64,000 nucleotides of DNA from Aeromonas schubertii (GTDB lineage: Bacteria; Pseudomonadota; Gammaproteobacteria; Enterobacterales; Aeromonadaceae), in contig NZ_CDDB01000109.1 in the NCBI RefSeq assembly GCF_000820105.1, forward strand, positions 1 through 64,000, given 5' to 3'. The notes under the pieces are model-generated. The model saw only the letters and a list, made by a program, of their open reading frames with translations. It did not search any database and was not told where the DNA came from. The position numbers and the translations under genes were made by a program. Shown here piece by piece: positions 7,783 through 17,566 of this stretch. How positions within the stretch are numbered: position 1 is the stretch's first letter; every line of letters starts with the position of its first letter.

Positions 7783-9339
7783 ATGGACCAGACAGATCGC
7801 TATGCCATCGAATTGAGCGGTATCGATAAGCGGTTCGGCGATGTTCACGCCAACAAGCATATCGACCTGCAGGTTCGCCGTGGCTCGATCCACGGCATAG
7901 TGGGTGAAAACGGGGCCGGTAAATCGACCCTGATGAGCATCATCTACGGCTTCTACCATGCCGACAACGGCGAAATGCGTATCTTCGGCCAGCCCTTCAA
8001 GCCGCACGGCTCGCAAGAGGCCATCAAGGCCGGTATCGGCATGGTCCACCAGCACTTCATGCTGGTGAACAACTTTACCGTATTGGAAAACGTCATCCTC
8101 GGCGCCGAGCAGGGGTGGCATCTGGGGCAGAGCCAGGCCACCGCCGAGAAGCTGCTCGGTGAGCTGGCGCGGGACTACGGTCTCGAAGTGCCGCTGCACG
8201 AGAAGATTGAGAACCTGCCGGTGGGACTGCAGCAACGGGTCGAGATCCTCAAGGCGCTCTATCGCGGCGCCCGCATTCTGATCCTCGACGAGCCCACCGG
8301 CGTACTCACCCCGCAAGAGGCCGATCACCTTTTCGAAGTACTGAAAAAACTGCGCGACCAGGGTACCACCGTCATCCTCATCACCCACAAGCTGCGGGAG
8401 ATCATGGCCATCACAGACCAGGTCTCCATCATGCGCCGCGGCGAGATGGTGCACCATGTGGCCACCTGTGACACCGACAAGGAGCAACTGGCCGAGCTGA
8501 TGGTGGGACGCAAGGTACGCCTCAAGGTCGACAAACAGCCTGCCAACCCGGGTGAGCCTCTGCTGCGGGTCGACAACCTCAGCTATGTGGATGGCAGCGG
8601 AGTGGAGCGGGTCAAGTCGGTCAACTTCCAGGTTCGCGCCGGGGAAGTGGTCGGCATCGCCGGGGTCTCCGGCAACGGCCAGTCCGAGCTGCTCAGCCTG
8701 CTCGGTGGCATCCTCAAGCCCAGCAAGGGCGCCTTTACCATAGCCGAGCACAGGGTCGATCAGGCCCATCCGGCCAGCGCCCGCGCCGTGCGCGCCATGG
8801 GGCTCGGCCACGTGCCGGAAGATCGCCACAAGATGGGGCTTATCAACCGTTTCGAGGCCCAGGAGGCCTACATCCTCGGCTACCACCACCTGCCTGACTA
8901 CAACAAGGGTCTGCTGCAAGACAAGGCGGCCATCCTGCGAGAGTGTCAGGAGAAGATGGAGAAGTGGGACGTACGCCCCCCCAGCCCGACCCTCAAGACG
9001 GCCAACTTCTCCGGCGGTAACCAGCAGAAGCTGGTGATCGCCCGCGAGGTGGAGCAGGACCCGCAAGTGCTGCTGGTGGGCCAGCCCACCCGCGGGGTCG
9101 ATATCGGGGCCATCGAGTATATCCACCAGCAGATCATCGCTATGCGCGATCAAGGCAAGGCGGTACTGCTGGTCTCGGTAGAGCTCGACGAGATCATGAG
9201 CCTCTCCGACCGCATCCTGGTGATCGCCGACGGTCGCATCGTGGGTGAGCTCGACGCCGCCCGGGCCGATGAGAAGACCCTGGGCCTGATGATGGCCAAC
9301 ATAGTCCCCGACGATATCGCGAAGGAGGCACAATCATGA
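7783..9339 (+). CDS. Nucleoside ABC importer, double ATP-binding subunit
   Basis: This protein of about 518 residues carries two fused nucleotide-binding domains, as in RbsA, MglA and the YufO/NupA nucleoside ATPases. Domain 1 has Walker A GENGAGKS, an LPVGLQQR signature and Walker B ILILDEPTG. Domain 2 has a degenerate Walker A (GVSGNGQS, no lysine), signature FSGGNQQK and LLVGQPTRGVD, typical for this subfamily. I prefer the ATG at 7783 (MDQTDRY) over the one at 7762, since it begins nearer the conserved IELSGI segment. The stop overlaps the next permease start by 4 bp. Confidence 0.9.
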   Translation: MDQTDRYAIELSGIDKRFGDVHANKHIDLQVRRGSIHGIVGENGAGKSTLMSIIYGFYHADNGEMRIFGQPFKPHGSQEAIKAGIGMVHQHFMLVNNFTVLENVILGAEQGWHLGQSQATAEKLLGELARDYGLEVPLHEKIENLPVGLQQRVEILKALYRGARILILDEPTGVLTPQEADHLFEVLKKLRDQGTTVILITHKLREIMAITDQVSIMRRGEMVHHVATCDTDKEQLAELMVGRKVRLKVDKQPANPGEPLLRVDNLSYVDGSGVERVKSVNFQVRAGEVVGIAGVSGNGQSELLSLLGGILKPSKGAFTIAEHRVDQAHPASARAVRAMGLGHVPEDRHKMGLINRFEAQEAYILGYHHLPDYNKGLLQDKAAILRECQEKMEKWDVRPPSPTLKTANFSGGNQQKLVIAREVEQDPQVLLVGQPTRGVDIGAIEYIHQQIIAMRDQGKAVLLVSVELDEIMSLSDRILVIADGRIVGELDAARADEKTLGLMMANIVPDDIAKEAQS

Positions 9340-10439
9340 GCAAAGCACGCATTCCGGGGTGGATCTCGGTTGGCCTGCTGCCGGCCCTCAACGTCTTGCT
9401 GGCCTTCCTGGTATCGGCCATCCTCTTCAGCTATCTGGAGATTAACCCCCTCGACGCGGCCAAGATCATGTGGACCGGCGCCTTCGGCAGCGAAGAGGGG
9501 ATAGGCTTCACCCTCTACTACGCCACCGGTTTCATCTTCACCGGTCTGGCGGTCGCGGTGGCCTTCCACGCAGGCCTGTTCAACATCGGCGGTGAGGGGC
9601 AGGCCTATATTGGCGGTCTCGGCGTCGGCCTGGTCTGTCTGCTGCTTGGCGATGTACTGCCGTTTGCCCTGCTGCTGCCGCTCGCCATCATAGCCGGCGG
9701 TCTGTTTGGCGCGGCCTGGGCCTTTATTCCGGCCTGGCTGCAAGCCAGGCGCGGCAGCCACATCGTTATCACCACCATCATGTTCAACTTCATCGCCTCG
9801 GCCATCATGGCCTACCTGCTGGTGGAGGTATTCAAACCGGCGGGCTCCATGGCGACCGAGAGCCGGGTCTTCGCCGCGGCGAGTTGGTTGCCCAAGATGA
9901 GCGATCTGGCCGCCATGATGGGCATAGAGATGGTGCGCAGCCCCCTTAACATCAGCTTCTTCTGGGCGCTGATCTGTGCCGTGCTGGTCTGGCTCTTCAT
10001 CTGGCACACCCGCTGGGGCTATGAGATCCGCTCGGTCGGCGCCAGTCAGAGCGCGTCGGCCTATGCCGGCATCCCCTATCCGCGCGTGGTGATCATCACC
10101 ATGCTCATCTCCGGCATGCTGGCGGGCTTCTTCGCCCTCAACGTGCTGCAGGGGGAACTGCACCAGATCAAACTCAACTTCGTTGAGGGGTTCGGCTTCA
10201 CGGGTATCGCCGTGGCCCTGATGGGACGCAACCACCCGGTCGGGGTGATCCTGGCGAGCCTGCTGTTTGGCTTCCTCTATCAGGGGGGGGCCGAGCTCAG
10301 CTTCGAGTTCGGGGTCGACCGCAACATAGTGGTGGTGCTGCAGGGTCTGGTGATCCTGTTCTGCGGCGCGCTGGAGCACATGTTGCGCCCGCGGGTCGAG
10401 CAGCTCTATCTGGCGCTGGCCACACGCAAGGAGGCGTAA
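9336..10439 (+). CDS. Nucleoside ABC importer permease 1
   Basis: This 367-residue integral membrane permease of the branched-chain/ribose-type (BPD_transp_2) family corresponds to YufP-like subunits. It has 8-10 hydrophobic helices and the family segment GLFNIGGEGQ. Another conserved region, IRSVGASQSASAYAGI, probably contacts the ATPase. It overlaps the ATPase gene by 4 bp (ATGA) and is followed after 3 bp by the second permease, so the two are co-translated as a heterodimer. Confidence 0.88.
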   Translation: MSKARIPGWISVGLLPALNVLLAFLVSAILFSYLEINPLDAAKIMWTGAFGSEEGIGFTLYYATGFIFTGLAVAVAFHAGLFNIGGEGQAYIGGLGVGLVCLLLGDVLPFALLLPLAIIAGGLFGAAWAFIPAWLQARRGSHIVITTIMFNFIASAIMAYLLVEVFKPAGSMATESRVFAAASWLPKMSDLAAMMGIEMVRSPLNISFFWALICAVLVWLFIWHTRWGYEIRSVGASQSASAYAGIPYPRVVIITMLISGMLAGFFALNVLQGELHQIKLNFVEGFGFTGIAVALMGRNHPVGVILASLLFGFLYQGGAELSFEFGVDRNIVVVLQGLVILFCGALEHMLRPRVEQLYLALATRKEA

Positions 10440-10442
10440 ATC

Positions 10443-11408
10443 ATGTTCGAGATTCTGATCCTGATGCTGGATGCCACCGTCCGCACCGCGCCCCCTCTCA
10501 TCCTGGCCGCCATGGCCGGTATGTTCTGCGAGCGTTCGGGCGTCGTTAACATTGCCCTCGAGGGCAAGCTGCTGGCGTCCGCCTTTGCCGGCGCCGCCGC
10601 AGCGGCCGTCAGCGGCTCGGCCTGGGTCGGCCTGCTGGCGGGGGTGGGCATCTCTATCCTGCTCGCCCTGCTGCACGGCTTCGCCACCATCACCCACAAG
10701 GGGGATCAGGTGGTGAGCGGCATGGCCATCAATATCCTGGCGGCCGGTCTGACCGTGACCCTGGGTCGCTTCTGGTTCGATCAGGGCGGACAGACCCCGG
10801 CACTCTCCGGCGATGCCCGCTTCGCACCGATCGACCTGCCCTACGCCAAGGAGCTCTACGACGTGCCTGTCGTTGGCCAGCTCTACAGCGAGCTGCTCAG
10901 TGGTCACTCCCTGCTCGAGTACGCCGCCTTCGCCGTGGTGCCACTCGCCTGGTGGGTGCTGTTTCGCACCCGCTTCGGCCTGCGCCTGCGGGCGGTGGGC
11001 GAGGCGCCGGCAGCGGTCGATACCGCCGGCATCTCAGTGGTGCGCCTGCGCTACAGCGCTCTGTTTATCGGTGGCATGCTGGCAGGACTGGGAGGTGTCT
11101 ATCTGTCGGTCGCCCAGACCGCCCAGTTCATCCCCAACATGAGCGCGGGCAAGGGCTTTATGGCCCTGGCTGCCCTGGTATTTGGCAAGTGGCGTCCGTG
11201 GAATGCCATGGCGGCCTGCCTGCTGTTTGGCTTCCTCGATGCGGTGGCGATCCGGCTGCAAGGGGTCTCCATCGGAGGCTTCGCCATCCCGGTGCAGTTT
11301 ATCGAGTCGCTGCCCTATGTGCTGACCGTGTTCCTGCTGGCCGGCTTCATCGGCAAGGCGGTAGCGCCCAAGGCGCTCGGTACGCCCTATGTGAAGGAAC
11401 GAGAGTAA
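10443..11408 (+). CDS. Nucleoside ABC importer permease 2
   Basis: This 321-residue second permease (YufQ-like) is also of the BPD_transp_2 family. It carries the pattern CERSGVVNIALEG and the LRAVGEAPAAVDTAGI loop, which parallels the coupling loop of permease 1. It is the last gene of the four-gene import operon, which ends at the hairpin at 11415-11435. The whole set would bring nucleosides across the inner membrane using ATP. Confidence 0.88.
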   Translation: MFEILILMLDATVRTAPPLILAAMAGMFCERSGVVNIALEGKLLASAFAGAAAAAVSGSAWVGLLAGVGISILLALLHGFATITHKGDQVVSGMAINILAAGLTVTLGRFWFDQGGQTPALSGDARFAPIDLPYAKELYDVPVVGQLYSELLSGHSLLEYAAFAVVPLAWWVLFRTRFGLRLRAVGEAPAAVDTAGISVVRLRYSALFIGGMLAGLGGVYLSVAQTAQFIPNMSAGKGFMALAALVFGKWRPWNAMAACLLFGFLDAVAIRLQGVSIGGFAIPVQFIESLPYVLTVFLLAGFIGKAVAPKALGTPYVKERE

Positions 11409-11414
11409 AACGAC

Positions 11415-11435
11415 AAGGGGGCCGATGGCCCCCTT
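11415..11435. terminator. Bidirectional terminator between nucleoside operon and engB
   Basis: A 9-bp GC-rich stem (AAGGGGGCC / GGCCCCCTT, loop GAT) is followed by GGTTTATTT on the plus side. It lies between two converging genes and can serve both. Confidence 0.75.
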
Positions 11436-11456
11436 GGTTTATTTCGGGATGCGCCC

Positions 11457-12101
11457 TTACTCGGCGCTCTCCTCGTGTGCAATATCCTCGACCTGATCGC
11501 TCAGGTACCAGTCGGTCAGCACCTCGGCCAGAGTCTCGACACCGATGTTGTTGAGCGACGAGAAGGCCTCGACCCGGATATGGTCCCCGAGGGCGGCCAC
11601 GTCCTTGCGCACCTTGAGCAGTTGGGTCTTGCGCGGACCCGGGTTGAGCTTGTCAGCCTTGGTCAGCAACAGCAGCACAGGCAGCTTGCGGTGGGCACTC
11701 CACTCCAGCATGTTCTGGTCTGTCTCCTTGAGGGGGTGACGTATATCCATCAGGATCACCAACCCCTTGAGGGACTCACGGCGCTGCAGGTACTCGGCCA
11801 GGTTCTTCTGCCACTTGATCTTCATCTCCAGCGGCACCTGGGCATAGCCATAACCCGGCAGGTCCACCAGACGCTTGCCCGGCTCCAGCTCGAACAGGTT
11901 GATGAGCTGGGTACGTCCCGGCGTCTTACTGGTGCGGGCCAGGTTCTTCTGCTGGGTAAGCGTGTTGAGCGCCGAGGATTTACCCGCATTGGAGCGCCCC
12001 GCGAACGCGATCTCGACACCACCATCATTCGGCAGATGGCGGATGTCAGGAGCACTGGTCACGAAGTGCACCTTGCGAAAATTCAAAACTTGTTTATCCA
12101 A
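11457..12101 (-). CDS. engB: Ribosome biogenesis GTP-binding protein EngB (YihA/YsxC)
   Basis: This 214-residue small essential GTPase acts in assembly of the large ribosomal subunit. All G motifs are present: G1 GRSNAGKS (about 35-42), G2 in TPGRT, G3 DLPGYG (about 79-84) and G4 TKAD (about 147-150). The acidic C-terminal tail is typical of enteric members. It is divergent from cytochrome c4. In E. coli the Spot 42 gene spf adjoins engB; here spf is about 28 kb away, so the neighbourhood has been rearranged. Confidence 0.95.
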   Translation of the reverse strand: MDKQVLNFRKVHFVTSAPDIRHLPNDGGVEIAFAGRSNAGKSSALNTLTQQKNLARTSKTPGRTQLINLFELEPGKRLVDLPGYGYAQVPLEMKIKWQKNLAEYLQRRESLKGLVILMDIRHPLKETDQNMLEWSAHRKLPVLLLLTKADKLNPGPRKTQLLKVRKDVAALGDHIRVEAFSSLNNIGVETLAEVLTDWYLSDQVEDIAHEESAE

Positions 12102-12241
12102 GGTAAATTCCCCATTGAAAGAGCGGGTTATGGAGTTACTTTTTTGTGAAATGGTGTAAAATAGCGTCGCTTAAACACACATTTTAACATGCCTTCAGCG
12201 GCATGGGATCTGGAAGCCTTATAACGAGAAGTTGGAACGCC

Positions 12242-12859
12242 ATGAAGAACCTAGCCATTGCCCTTGCCTTGCTGGCAGGCGTGACCGGTGCGGCACAGGC
12301 TGCGGGAGACGCCGCTGCAGGCCAGACCAAGTCCGCCACCTGTGTTGCCTGTCACGGAGCTGACGGAAACAGCCCCGCCGACATCTACCCCAAGATTGCC
12401 GGTCAACACCCTTCCTACATCAAGAAACAGCTGGTGGAGCTGAAGGCCGCCGCCACCGGTAAAGCCGGTCGCGCCTCTCCCATCATGGGCCCCATGGCCA
12501 TGCCTCTCTCCGAGCAGGACATGGACGATCTGGCCGCCTACTTCGGCAGCCAGGAGCGCACCCCGGTGCCGGTCCCCGACGAGGTGGTGGTACAGGGTCG
12601 CGCCCTCTACATGGGCGGTGACATGTCCCGCGGCCTGGCCGCCTGCATCGCCTGCCACGGCCCCCGTGGCGAGGGTCTCGAGCAGGCCAAGTACCCCAAC
12701 CTGACCGGCCAGCATCCGGCCTATATCAAGGCCCAGCTGGAAGCCTTCCGCGCCGGCACCCGCGACAATGACCCCAACGGCATGATGCGCGATGTGGCCA
12801 AGAAGCTGACCGACGATGACATCAAGGTCCTCTCCCAATACGTGGCAGGTCTGCACTGA
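12242..12859 (+). CDS. Dihaem cytochrome c4
   Basis: This 205-residue periplasmic electron carrier has a signal peptide of about 20 residues (ending AAQA) and two class I cytochrome domains. Haem attachment sites are C34-V-A-C37-H38 and C135-I-A-C138-H139; several methionines after each (for example M82-M87) can provide the distal ligands. Repeated GQHPSYIKKQL and GQHPAYIKAQL segments show the internal duplication. The ATG at 12242 begins the signal peptide; the longer frame from 12203 adds a poor leader. It probably carries electrons to a terminal oxidase. Confidence 0.93.
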   Translation: MKNLAIALALLAGVTGAAQAAGDAAAGQTKSATCVACHGADGNSPADIYPKIAGQHPSYIKKQLVELKAAATGKAGRASPIMGPMAMPLSEQDMDDLAAYFGSQERTPVPVPDEVVVQGRALYMGGDMSRGLAACIACHGPRGEGLEQAKYPNLTGQHPAYIKAQLEAFRAGTRDNDPNGMMRDVAKKLTDDDIKVLSQYVAGLH

Positions 12860-12880
12860 TCCCCTGCACGGGAAAGCAAG

Positions 12881-12901
12881 CGGGAGGCCCAAGGCCTCCC
12901 G
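12881..12901. terminator. Terminator after cytochrome c4
   Basis: A 9-bp stem, CGGGAGGCC / GGCCTCCCG with loop CAA, is followed by TTCTTTTTT, a strong intrinsic terminator on the plus strand. The converging CinA-like gene ends just beyond it. Confidence 0.85.
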
Positions 12902-12908
12902 TTCTTTT

Positions 12909-14048
12909 TTACGCCACTCGCATCGAGTGACGAACCAGCGTCTGATAGTCGCCGAAGGGCGACTCGCCGGCCAGATGACGGCGCAACATGTCGAGGGCAC
13001 AGAAGGCGATGATGCGCTCCCGGCTCTCCCGATCCGGATGCGGCACCCGGATCACCTGCTCGAAGCGGCGCTCCCCCTCCTGCAGACAGAGGGCAACCCC
13101 CTGCTCATCCTCCCCCCCCACCAACAGCGACAGCGTGCCGGGCAGACGGGGTAACTCGGCCGGATCGCTCGGCAATCCGGCCTCGAAGCGGGCGTGCAAC
13201 TGCGGATAGTCGCGGCAGAGCCGCTGCAGCATCCCTGTGCTGGCCCCCTCCAGCAGATGAAGAGGTGTACCCGCCAGGGCCGCCAGAATCTGTACCCAGG
13301 GCTCCTCATCCTCCTCTCCCACCAACCAGGGGGAGATCACCGCCAGCAGCTGGGCTTCGGCCTGAACCATCGCCGCCTCATCCACCCCGCGTCCTATCAG
13401 CTTGAGCTCTATGATGGGCATGCTGGAGCGATACCCCAGGGTCACCCCTTGCGGCCAGACGAGGCCATCGAGCACATCCCCCAGTGCCGACTCGGCCACC
13501 CCGAAGGTATGGAAGCGGCGCAGGCTCGTCTCCCGGGCAGCCACCAGCTCGGGCAGGATCTGCTTCTCGACCATTTGCTTGAACTCAAACGGCACGCCCG
13601 GTGTGAAGTAGAGGCGACAACGTCCCAACTGGAGCATGAAGCCACAGGCGGTCCCCACCGGATTGGGGATGAGGCGGCTGCCACGGGGGAGAGAGGCCTG
13701 CTTGACGTTACTCTGCGGCATGCTGCGGCCCCGGCTGGCATAGCGCTCTCGGATGATGTCGAGCCAGTCGTCGTGCTGCTCGAGGGGAGCGTTGAACGCC
13801 ATGGCAGCCGCCTCGGCGGTAAGATCGTCCGAAGTGGGTCCCAGGCCGCCACAGACGATCACCAGATCGCTGCGGGCCGCAGCCTCGGCCAGTACACAGC
13901 CTATCTCGGCCAGATCATCCCCCACCGTATGACGGCGCCGCACCTGCCACCCCCGCTCCAGCAGGAGGGCCGACAGCCAGGCCGCGTTGGTGTCGACCAC
14001 CAGGCCGGTGACGATCTCGTCGCCGGTGCTCACCAGTTCAATGTGCAT
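12909..14048 (-). CDS. CinA-like protein (YfaY type)
   Basis: The 379-residue protein begins with a MoaB-like competence/damage domain (about 1-170) containing STGDEIVTG, VCGGLGPTSDDLTAEA and TPGVPFEFKQM, matching the CinA N-terminal family. The C-terminal half is only weakly like the nicotinamide-nucleotide amidase domain of full CinA proteins, as in E. coli YfaY. It may therefore have pyrophosphatase activity without the amidase; that is inference. It begins 7 bp from the stop of the upstream HD-GYP gene on the same strand, so the two probably form an operon. Confidence 0.8.
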   Translation of the reverse strand: MHIELVSTGDEIVTGLVVDTNAAWLSALLLERGWQVRRRHTVGDDLAEIGCVLAEAAARSDLVIVCGGLGPTSDDLTAEAAAMAFNAPLEQHDDWLDIIRERYASRGRSMPQSNVKQASLPRGSRLIPNPVGTACGFMLQLGRCRLYFTPGVPFEFKQMVEKQILPELVAARETSLRRFHTFGVAESALGDVLDGLVWPQGVTLGYRSSMPIIELKLIGRGVDEAAMVQAEAQLLAVISPWLVGEEDEEPWVQILAALAGTPLHLLEGASTGMLQRLCRDYPQLHARFEAGLPSDPAELPRLPGTLSLLVGGEDEQGVALCLQEGERRFEQVIRVPHPDRESRERIIAFCALDMLRRHLAGESPFGDYQTLVRHSMRVA

Positions 14049-14055
14049 AGACTCC

Positions 14056-15300
14056 TCAGTTCGAGTTGTGCTCGAAGTAATAGCTGATGCGGGTACGTGG
14101 GTTGAGGTATTCGAAGATGGCCGGGGGCAGGCGCCTGGGCGAAATTACCTTGGCGATGGAGAGGCCGACGTGCTCCAGATCGATGATGGCCGCCTCGTGC
14201 CGGGGCACGGTCGCATCATAGATGAGCACCGAGGGGTAGAGCAGGCGCGAGGCATTGATGGACATCACCAAGCCCACCCGCCCGTCGGAAAGCTGCACCA
14301 CACTGCCGGGGGGGTAAAGGCCGAGCAGACGCACCATGCGGGTGAGGTACTGCTCGTTATACTGAACCCCTTTCTGTTTGTAGAGGCCGCTCAGGGCCGA
14401 GTAGGGCACCTTGCCCCTGTTGTGGCAGAGATCGTCGTATTCGTTGACCAGCCCAACCAGCTGGGAGAGGGCATCGATTTGCCCCCCCTTGAGCCCCTCT
14501 GGATAACCGGAACCATCGAGCCGCTCATGGTGACGCAGCACGATACCCTTGGCCGCATCGGGAAAATCCTTGGCCAGGGAGAGCAGATCCAGCCCATAGC
14601 GCGGGTGCTGGGCCATCAGGTTTTGCTCCGGCTGGGTCAGGGGTTCGGTCTTGCGCAGAATATGGCTCGGGATCTTCAGCTTGCCGATGTCGTGGAACAG
14701 GGCGCCGAGGCCGACCAGAGTGATCTCGTTGGCCCCCATGCCGCACTCCTTGGCCAGCAACATGCTGAGCACGCAGACGTTGAGGGAGTGGAAGTAGAGG
14801 TTGTTCTCGTCTTCACCACCCGACACCAGGTGCAACACCATCTCGTCGACCGACATCAGCTGCTTGGTCATGGCGCCCACCAGCTCATGGGCGTCGGCGA
14901 TGGCGTTGAGGGGGCGGCTCTGGATCTTGTTCATCACCCCGCGCACCTGGGCCAGGGACTGTTGAAACTGCTTCTCGCACTGCTGCAGCTCGCGGCGGTA
15001 CTTCTGCAACTGGGCGATGCGTCGCTCCTTCTCCTCCTGCATGGCGCGCTGCTGAGCCTCGAGCGCCGAGGTGTCGCAGGGGGTGACGTTTTGTACCTCC
15101 TGCAGCGGCTTGGGAGGCGTTTCGCTCTTGTCGGGCAGGATCACCACTTGCTTGAGTCCGAGGCGGCGGATCAGCTCTATCTGCTCCGGCTCCTTGATAA
15201 GGAAGCTGGAGAAGAGGAAGGGGTGCTCGCGCCACCCCAAGGGCAGGGAGACAAAATTGCCCACCTGCAGTCTGTCCACCGAGATCTTGATACCCGCCAT
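14056..15300 (-). CDS. HD-GYP domain cyclic-di-GMP phosphodiesterase
   Basis: This 414-residue cytoplasmic protein has an N-terminal DUF3391-type region (about 1-130, including a coiled-coil stretch near 90-125) and a C-terminal HD-GYP domain. The catalytic signature is complete: HDIGK in LFHDIGKLKIP, then HHERLDGSGYP. It is therefore expected to hydrolyse cyclic di-GMP to GMP and lower its level. The start at 15300 is chosen because AGGGAGGGG lies just upstream; a longer frame from 15357 lacks this. It is divergent from metA. No receiver or sensor domain is evident. Confidence 0.9.
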   Translation of the reverse strand: MAGIKISVDRLQVGNFVSLPLGWREHPFLFSSFLIKEPEQIELIRRLGLKQVVILPDKSETPPKPLQEVQNVTPCDTSALEAQQRAMQEEKERRIAQLQKYRRELQQCEKQFQQSLAQVRGVMNKIQSRPLNAIADAHELVGAMTKQLMSVDEMVLHLVSGGEDENNLYFHSLNVCVLSMLLAKECGMGANEITLVGLGALFHDIGKLKIPSHILRKTEPLTQPEQNLMAQHPRYGLDLLSLAKDFPDAAKGIVLRHHERLDGSGYPEGLKGGQIDALSQLVGLVNEYDDLCHNRGKVPYSALSGLYKQKGVQYNEQYLTRMVRLLGLYPPGSVVQLSDGRVGLVMSINASRLLYPSVLIYDATVPRHEAAIIDLEHVGLSIAKVISPRRLPPAIFEYLNPRTRISYYFEHNSN

Positions 15301-15382
15301 AATCAGAAACCCCTCCCTTATGGCGGTTATGCTAGACAAACCCGATCCCGAACACAAAGGGTTGATGACAGCGCAGGCCCTT

Positions 15383-15420
15383 TATTATAGATTTCTAGAC
15401 ATCCAGACATATTTACTGAT
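15383..15420 (+). promoter_or_regulatory. MetJ operator (tandem met boxes) at metA promoter
   Basis: Three adjacent 8-mers, AGATTTCT (15389-15396), AGACATCC (15397-15404) and AGACATAT (15405-15412), each match 6 of 8 bases of the met box AGACGTCT, in exact 8-bp register as MetJ requires. A possible -10 (TATTAT, 15383-15388) lies directly upstream, with a weak TTGATG -35 at 15362-15367. The arrangement predicts repression of metA by MetJ with S-adenosylmethionine. Confidence 0.75.
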
Positions 15421-15438
15421 GTAGTGCAGGGAGTGAGC

Positions 15439-16383
15439 ATGCCAATCAAGATTCCGGACCAGTTGCCCGCCGCCGCCGTGCTGGGGGAAGAGAATATCTT
15501 CGTGATGAGCGAGTCGCGTGCCGTCACCCAGAATATCCGCCCCCTGCGGGTGCTGATCCTCAACCTGATGCCCAAGAAGATCGAGACCGAGATCCAGCTG
15601 CTGCGCATGCTCTCCAATACCCCGCTGCAGGTACACGTCGACCTGCTGCGTATCGACGACAGGGATTCCCGCAACACCCCGCAAGCCCACCTGGAGAACT
15701 TCTATCACGACTTCGAGCAGGTGCGTGGCAACAACTATGACGGCATGATCATCACCGGCGCGCCCCTTGGCCTGGTGGAGTTTGAGGACGTGGTCTATTG
15801 GGAGCGGATCGGCGAGATCATCCGTTGGTCCCATGAACACGTCACCTCTACCCTGTTCCTCTGCTGGGCGGTACAGGCGGCCCTCAAGGTGCTCTACGGC
15901 ATGGAGAAACAGACCCGTGGCGAGAAGCTCTCCGGGGTCTATCACCACCAGCGTCTGGTGGATCACGAGCCCCTGCTGCGCGGATTCGACGACGAGTTTG
16001 TCGCCCCCCACTCCCGCTACGCGGCCTTCGACGGTGACCTTATCCGGGCCCAGACCGACTTGCAGATCTTTGCCGAGTCTGAGGAGGCCGGGGTCTACCT
16101 CGCCGCCACCCGGGACTGTCGCCAGGTGTTTGTCACCGGTCATCCGGAATACGACGCCCTGACCCTGGACCAGGAGTATCACAGGGACCTCGAGGCAGGT
16201 CTCGACCCCATGGTGCCGGTCAACTACTACCCGCACAACGATCCGGCTCGCCCGCCCAGGGCCACCTGGCGCAGCCACGGCCACCTGCTCTTCTCCAACT
16301 GGCTCAACTACTACGTCTACCAGCTCACCAGCTACCGCCTCGAGGACATCGGCAAGGTCTTCACCTACGCCAACAAGAACTGA
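15439..16383 (+). CDS. metA: Homoserine O-succinyltransferase MetA
   Basis: This 314-residue enzyme performs the first committed step of methionine synthesis, acylating homoserine. It aligns with E. coli MetA without gaps over the key region: nucleophile C142 (FLCWAVQA) and G111 in [10 protein letters not shown], the residue that marks succinyl-CoA rather than acetyl-CoA users. The HPEYD motif holds the catalytic histidine and glutamate. The ATG at 15439 follows GGGAG; the GTG frame from 15424 is less likely. Upstream met boxes indicate MetJ control. Confidence 0.95.
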   Translation: MPIKIPDQLPAAAVLGEENIFVMSESRAVTQNIRPLRVLILNLMPKKIETEIQLLRMLSNTPLQVHVDLLRIDDRDSRNTPQAHLENFYHDFEQVRGNNYDGMIITGAPLGLVEFEDVVYWERIGEIIRWSHEHVTSTLFLCWAVQAALKVLYGMEKQTRGEKLSGVYHHQRLVDHEPLLRGFDDEFVAPHSRYAAFDGDLIRAQTDLQIFAESEEAGVYLAATRDCRQVFVTGHPEYDALTLDQEYHRDLEAGLDPMVPVNYYPHNDPARPPRATWRSHGHLLFSNWLNYYVYQLTSYRLEDIGKVFTYANKN

Positions 16384-16436
16384 CCGTTCGGGGCCGGGCT
16401 GTTATGCTCGGTACTTTGACTTTCGGGAGTGACGTC

Positions 16437-16874
16437 GTGATTGCATTGATTCAACGGGTGAGTGAGGCCAGTGTCACCGTCGATGGGGAGGTGGTGGGTG
16501 CCATCGACGGAGGCCTGCTGGTGTTGCTGGGGGTCGAGCAGGGGGATACCCCATCCCACGCCGATCGCCTGCTGCACAAGGTGCGCGGCTATCGCATCTT
16601 CTCCGACCCAGAGGGGAAGATGAACCTCAACGTGGAACAGGCCGGTGGCAGCCTGCTGGTGGTCTCCCAATTCACCCTGGCCGCCGACACCAAGAAAGGG
16701 ATGCGCCCCAGCTTCTCGGGCGGTGCCCGCCCCACCGAGGCAGAGCGCCTCTACGACTACTTCGTGGAGCAGGCCCGTGCCGGCGGTCTGACCACGCAAA
16801 CCGGGCGTTTCGCCGCCGACATGAAGGTAGCCCTGATCAATGACGGGCCGGTTACCTTCTGGCTACAGGTCTAG
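16437..16874 (+). CDS. dtd: D-aminoacyl-tRNA deacylase
   Basis: This 145-residue enzyme removes D-amino acids (for example D-tyrosine) and glycine from mischarged tRNAs. The signature motifs SQFTLAADT and [11 protein letters not shown] (the cis Gly-Pro active-site motif) are both present, and the length equals the E. coli protein. The start is the GTG at 16437, giving the conserved MIALIQRV N-terminus after a CGGGAG site. yiiD lies close by (17567), as it does next to dtd in E. coli. Confidence 0.95.
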   Translation: MIALIQRVSEASVTVDGEVVGAIDGGLLVLLGVEQGDTPSHADRLLHKVRGYRIFSDPEGKMNLNVEQAGGSLLVVSQFTLAADTKKGMRPSFSGGARPTEAERLYDYFVEQARAGGLTTQTGRFAADMKVALINDGPVTFWLQV

Positions 16875-17515
16875 TCGTACACCAGGCTGAGGATGATGTT
16901 GCGGTATCCGGGGACGGGCCACAGCTCGGCCTGCCCCAGATGCTCGGCACACAGGTGCAGCACCCGCTCCAGTTCCAGCCGGGTACGGGGCAACAGGTTG
17001 ACCAGCAGGGTTCCCCCCAACCGTCGGGCCAGGGCCTGATAGAGAGCAGGCTGAAACATCAGGGGGGGATTGCCATCCTGGCCGAACAGGTCGAGCAGGA
17101 TCAGGTCAAAGGTTGCCTCCTCTCGCTCCAGATAGGCCAGCGCATCGGCGTGGTGAAGGGTGGGTTGTTCCCCTCCCTGGAAGAAGCGCCGGTAGAGCTC
17201 AAGCACCTCCCGATCCAGCTCCACACAATGGTGTTCGGCCCCGGGCCAGCGCGCCGCCAAATGGCGGGTCATGTCACCCCCCCCCAACCCCAGCTCCAGC
17301 ATGCGGGTAGCCTTGTCGGGCAGGCAGGCTTGCACCATCCGCAGATGAGGCAGGCAGAGCGCCTCCGGAGTCGTCCGGCAGAGGACTGACTGGACCACAT
17401 CGTCGATCTCCAGCCAGCGAAAGTCGGCATCTTCCAGCACGGCAAGACGCCGGCCACTGTAGTGGTCGAGATGGAGCAGGGTATCGGGGTGGCGCGCTTC
17501 CAGATTGAAGTTCAT
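16871..17515 (-). CDS. SAM-dependent methyltransferase / spermidine synthase-like protein
   Basis: The 214-residue protein has a Rossmann-type S-adenosylmethionine motif, [15 protein letters not shown] (about 75-89), followed by an acidic turn ([14 protein letters not shown]) and LILLDLFG. This pattern is shared by spermidine synthase-fold proteins, but the polyamine-site residues are not clear, so methyl transfer or an aminopropyl activity cannot be chosen. The ATG at 17515 starts the natural protein; the frame stays open far upstream only because it is antisense to yiiD. It overlaps the dtd stop by 4 bp on the opposite strand. Confidence 0.7.
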   Translation of the reverse strand: MNFNLEARHPDTLLHLDHYSGRRLAVLEDADFRWLEIDDVVQSVLCRTTPEALCLPHLRMVQACLPDKATRMLELGLGGGDMTRHLAARWPGAEHHCVELDREVLELYRRFFQGGEQPTLHHADALAYLEREEATFDLILLDLFGQDGNPPLMFQPALYQALARRLGGTLLVNLLPRTRLELERVLHLCAEHLGQAELWPVPGYRNIILSLVYD

Positions 17516-17566
17516 GGGGCTAATGGGCAAGATGGTTTGAGACCATTTTAACCCAAGGAGGGGTGC

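Noticed and set aside
6613..9333. 906-codon open frame on the minus strand
   Set aside because: It is antisense to the nucleoside binding-protein and ATPase genes, has the low-complexity His/Gly/Val/Leu bias expected from the GC-rich opposite strand, and has no ribosome site or recognisable domain.
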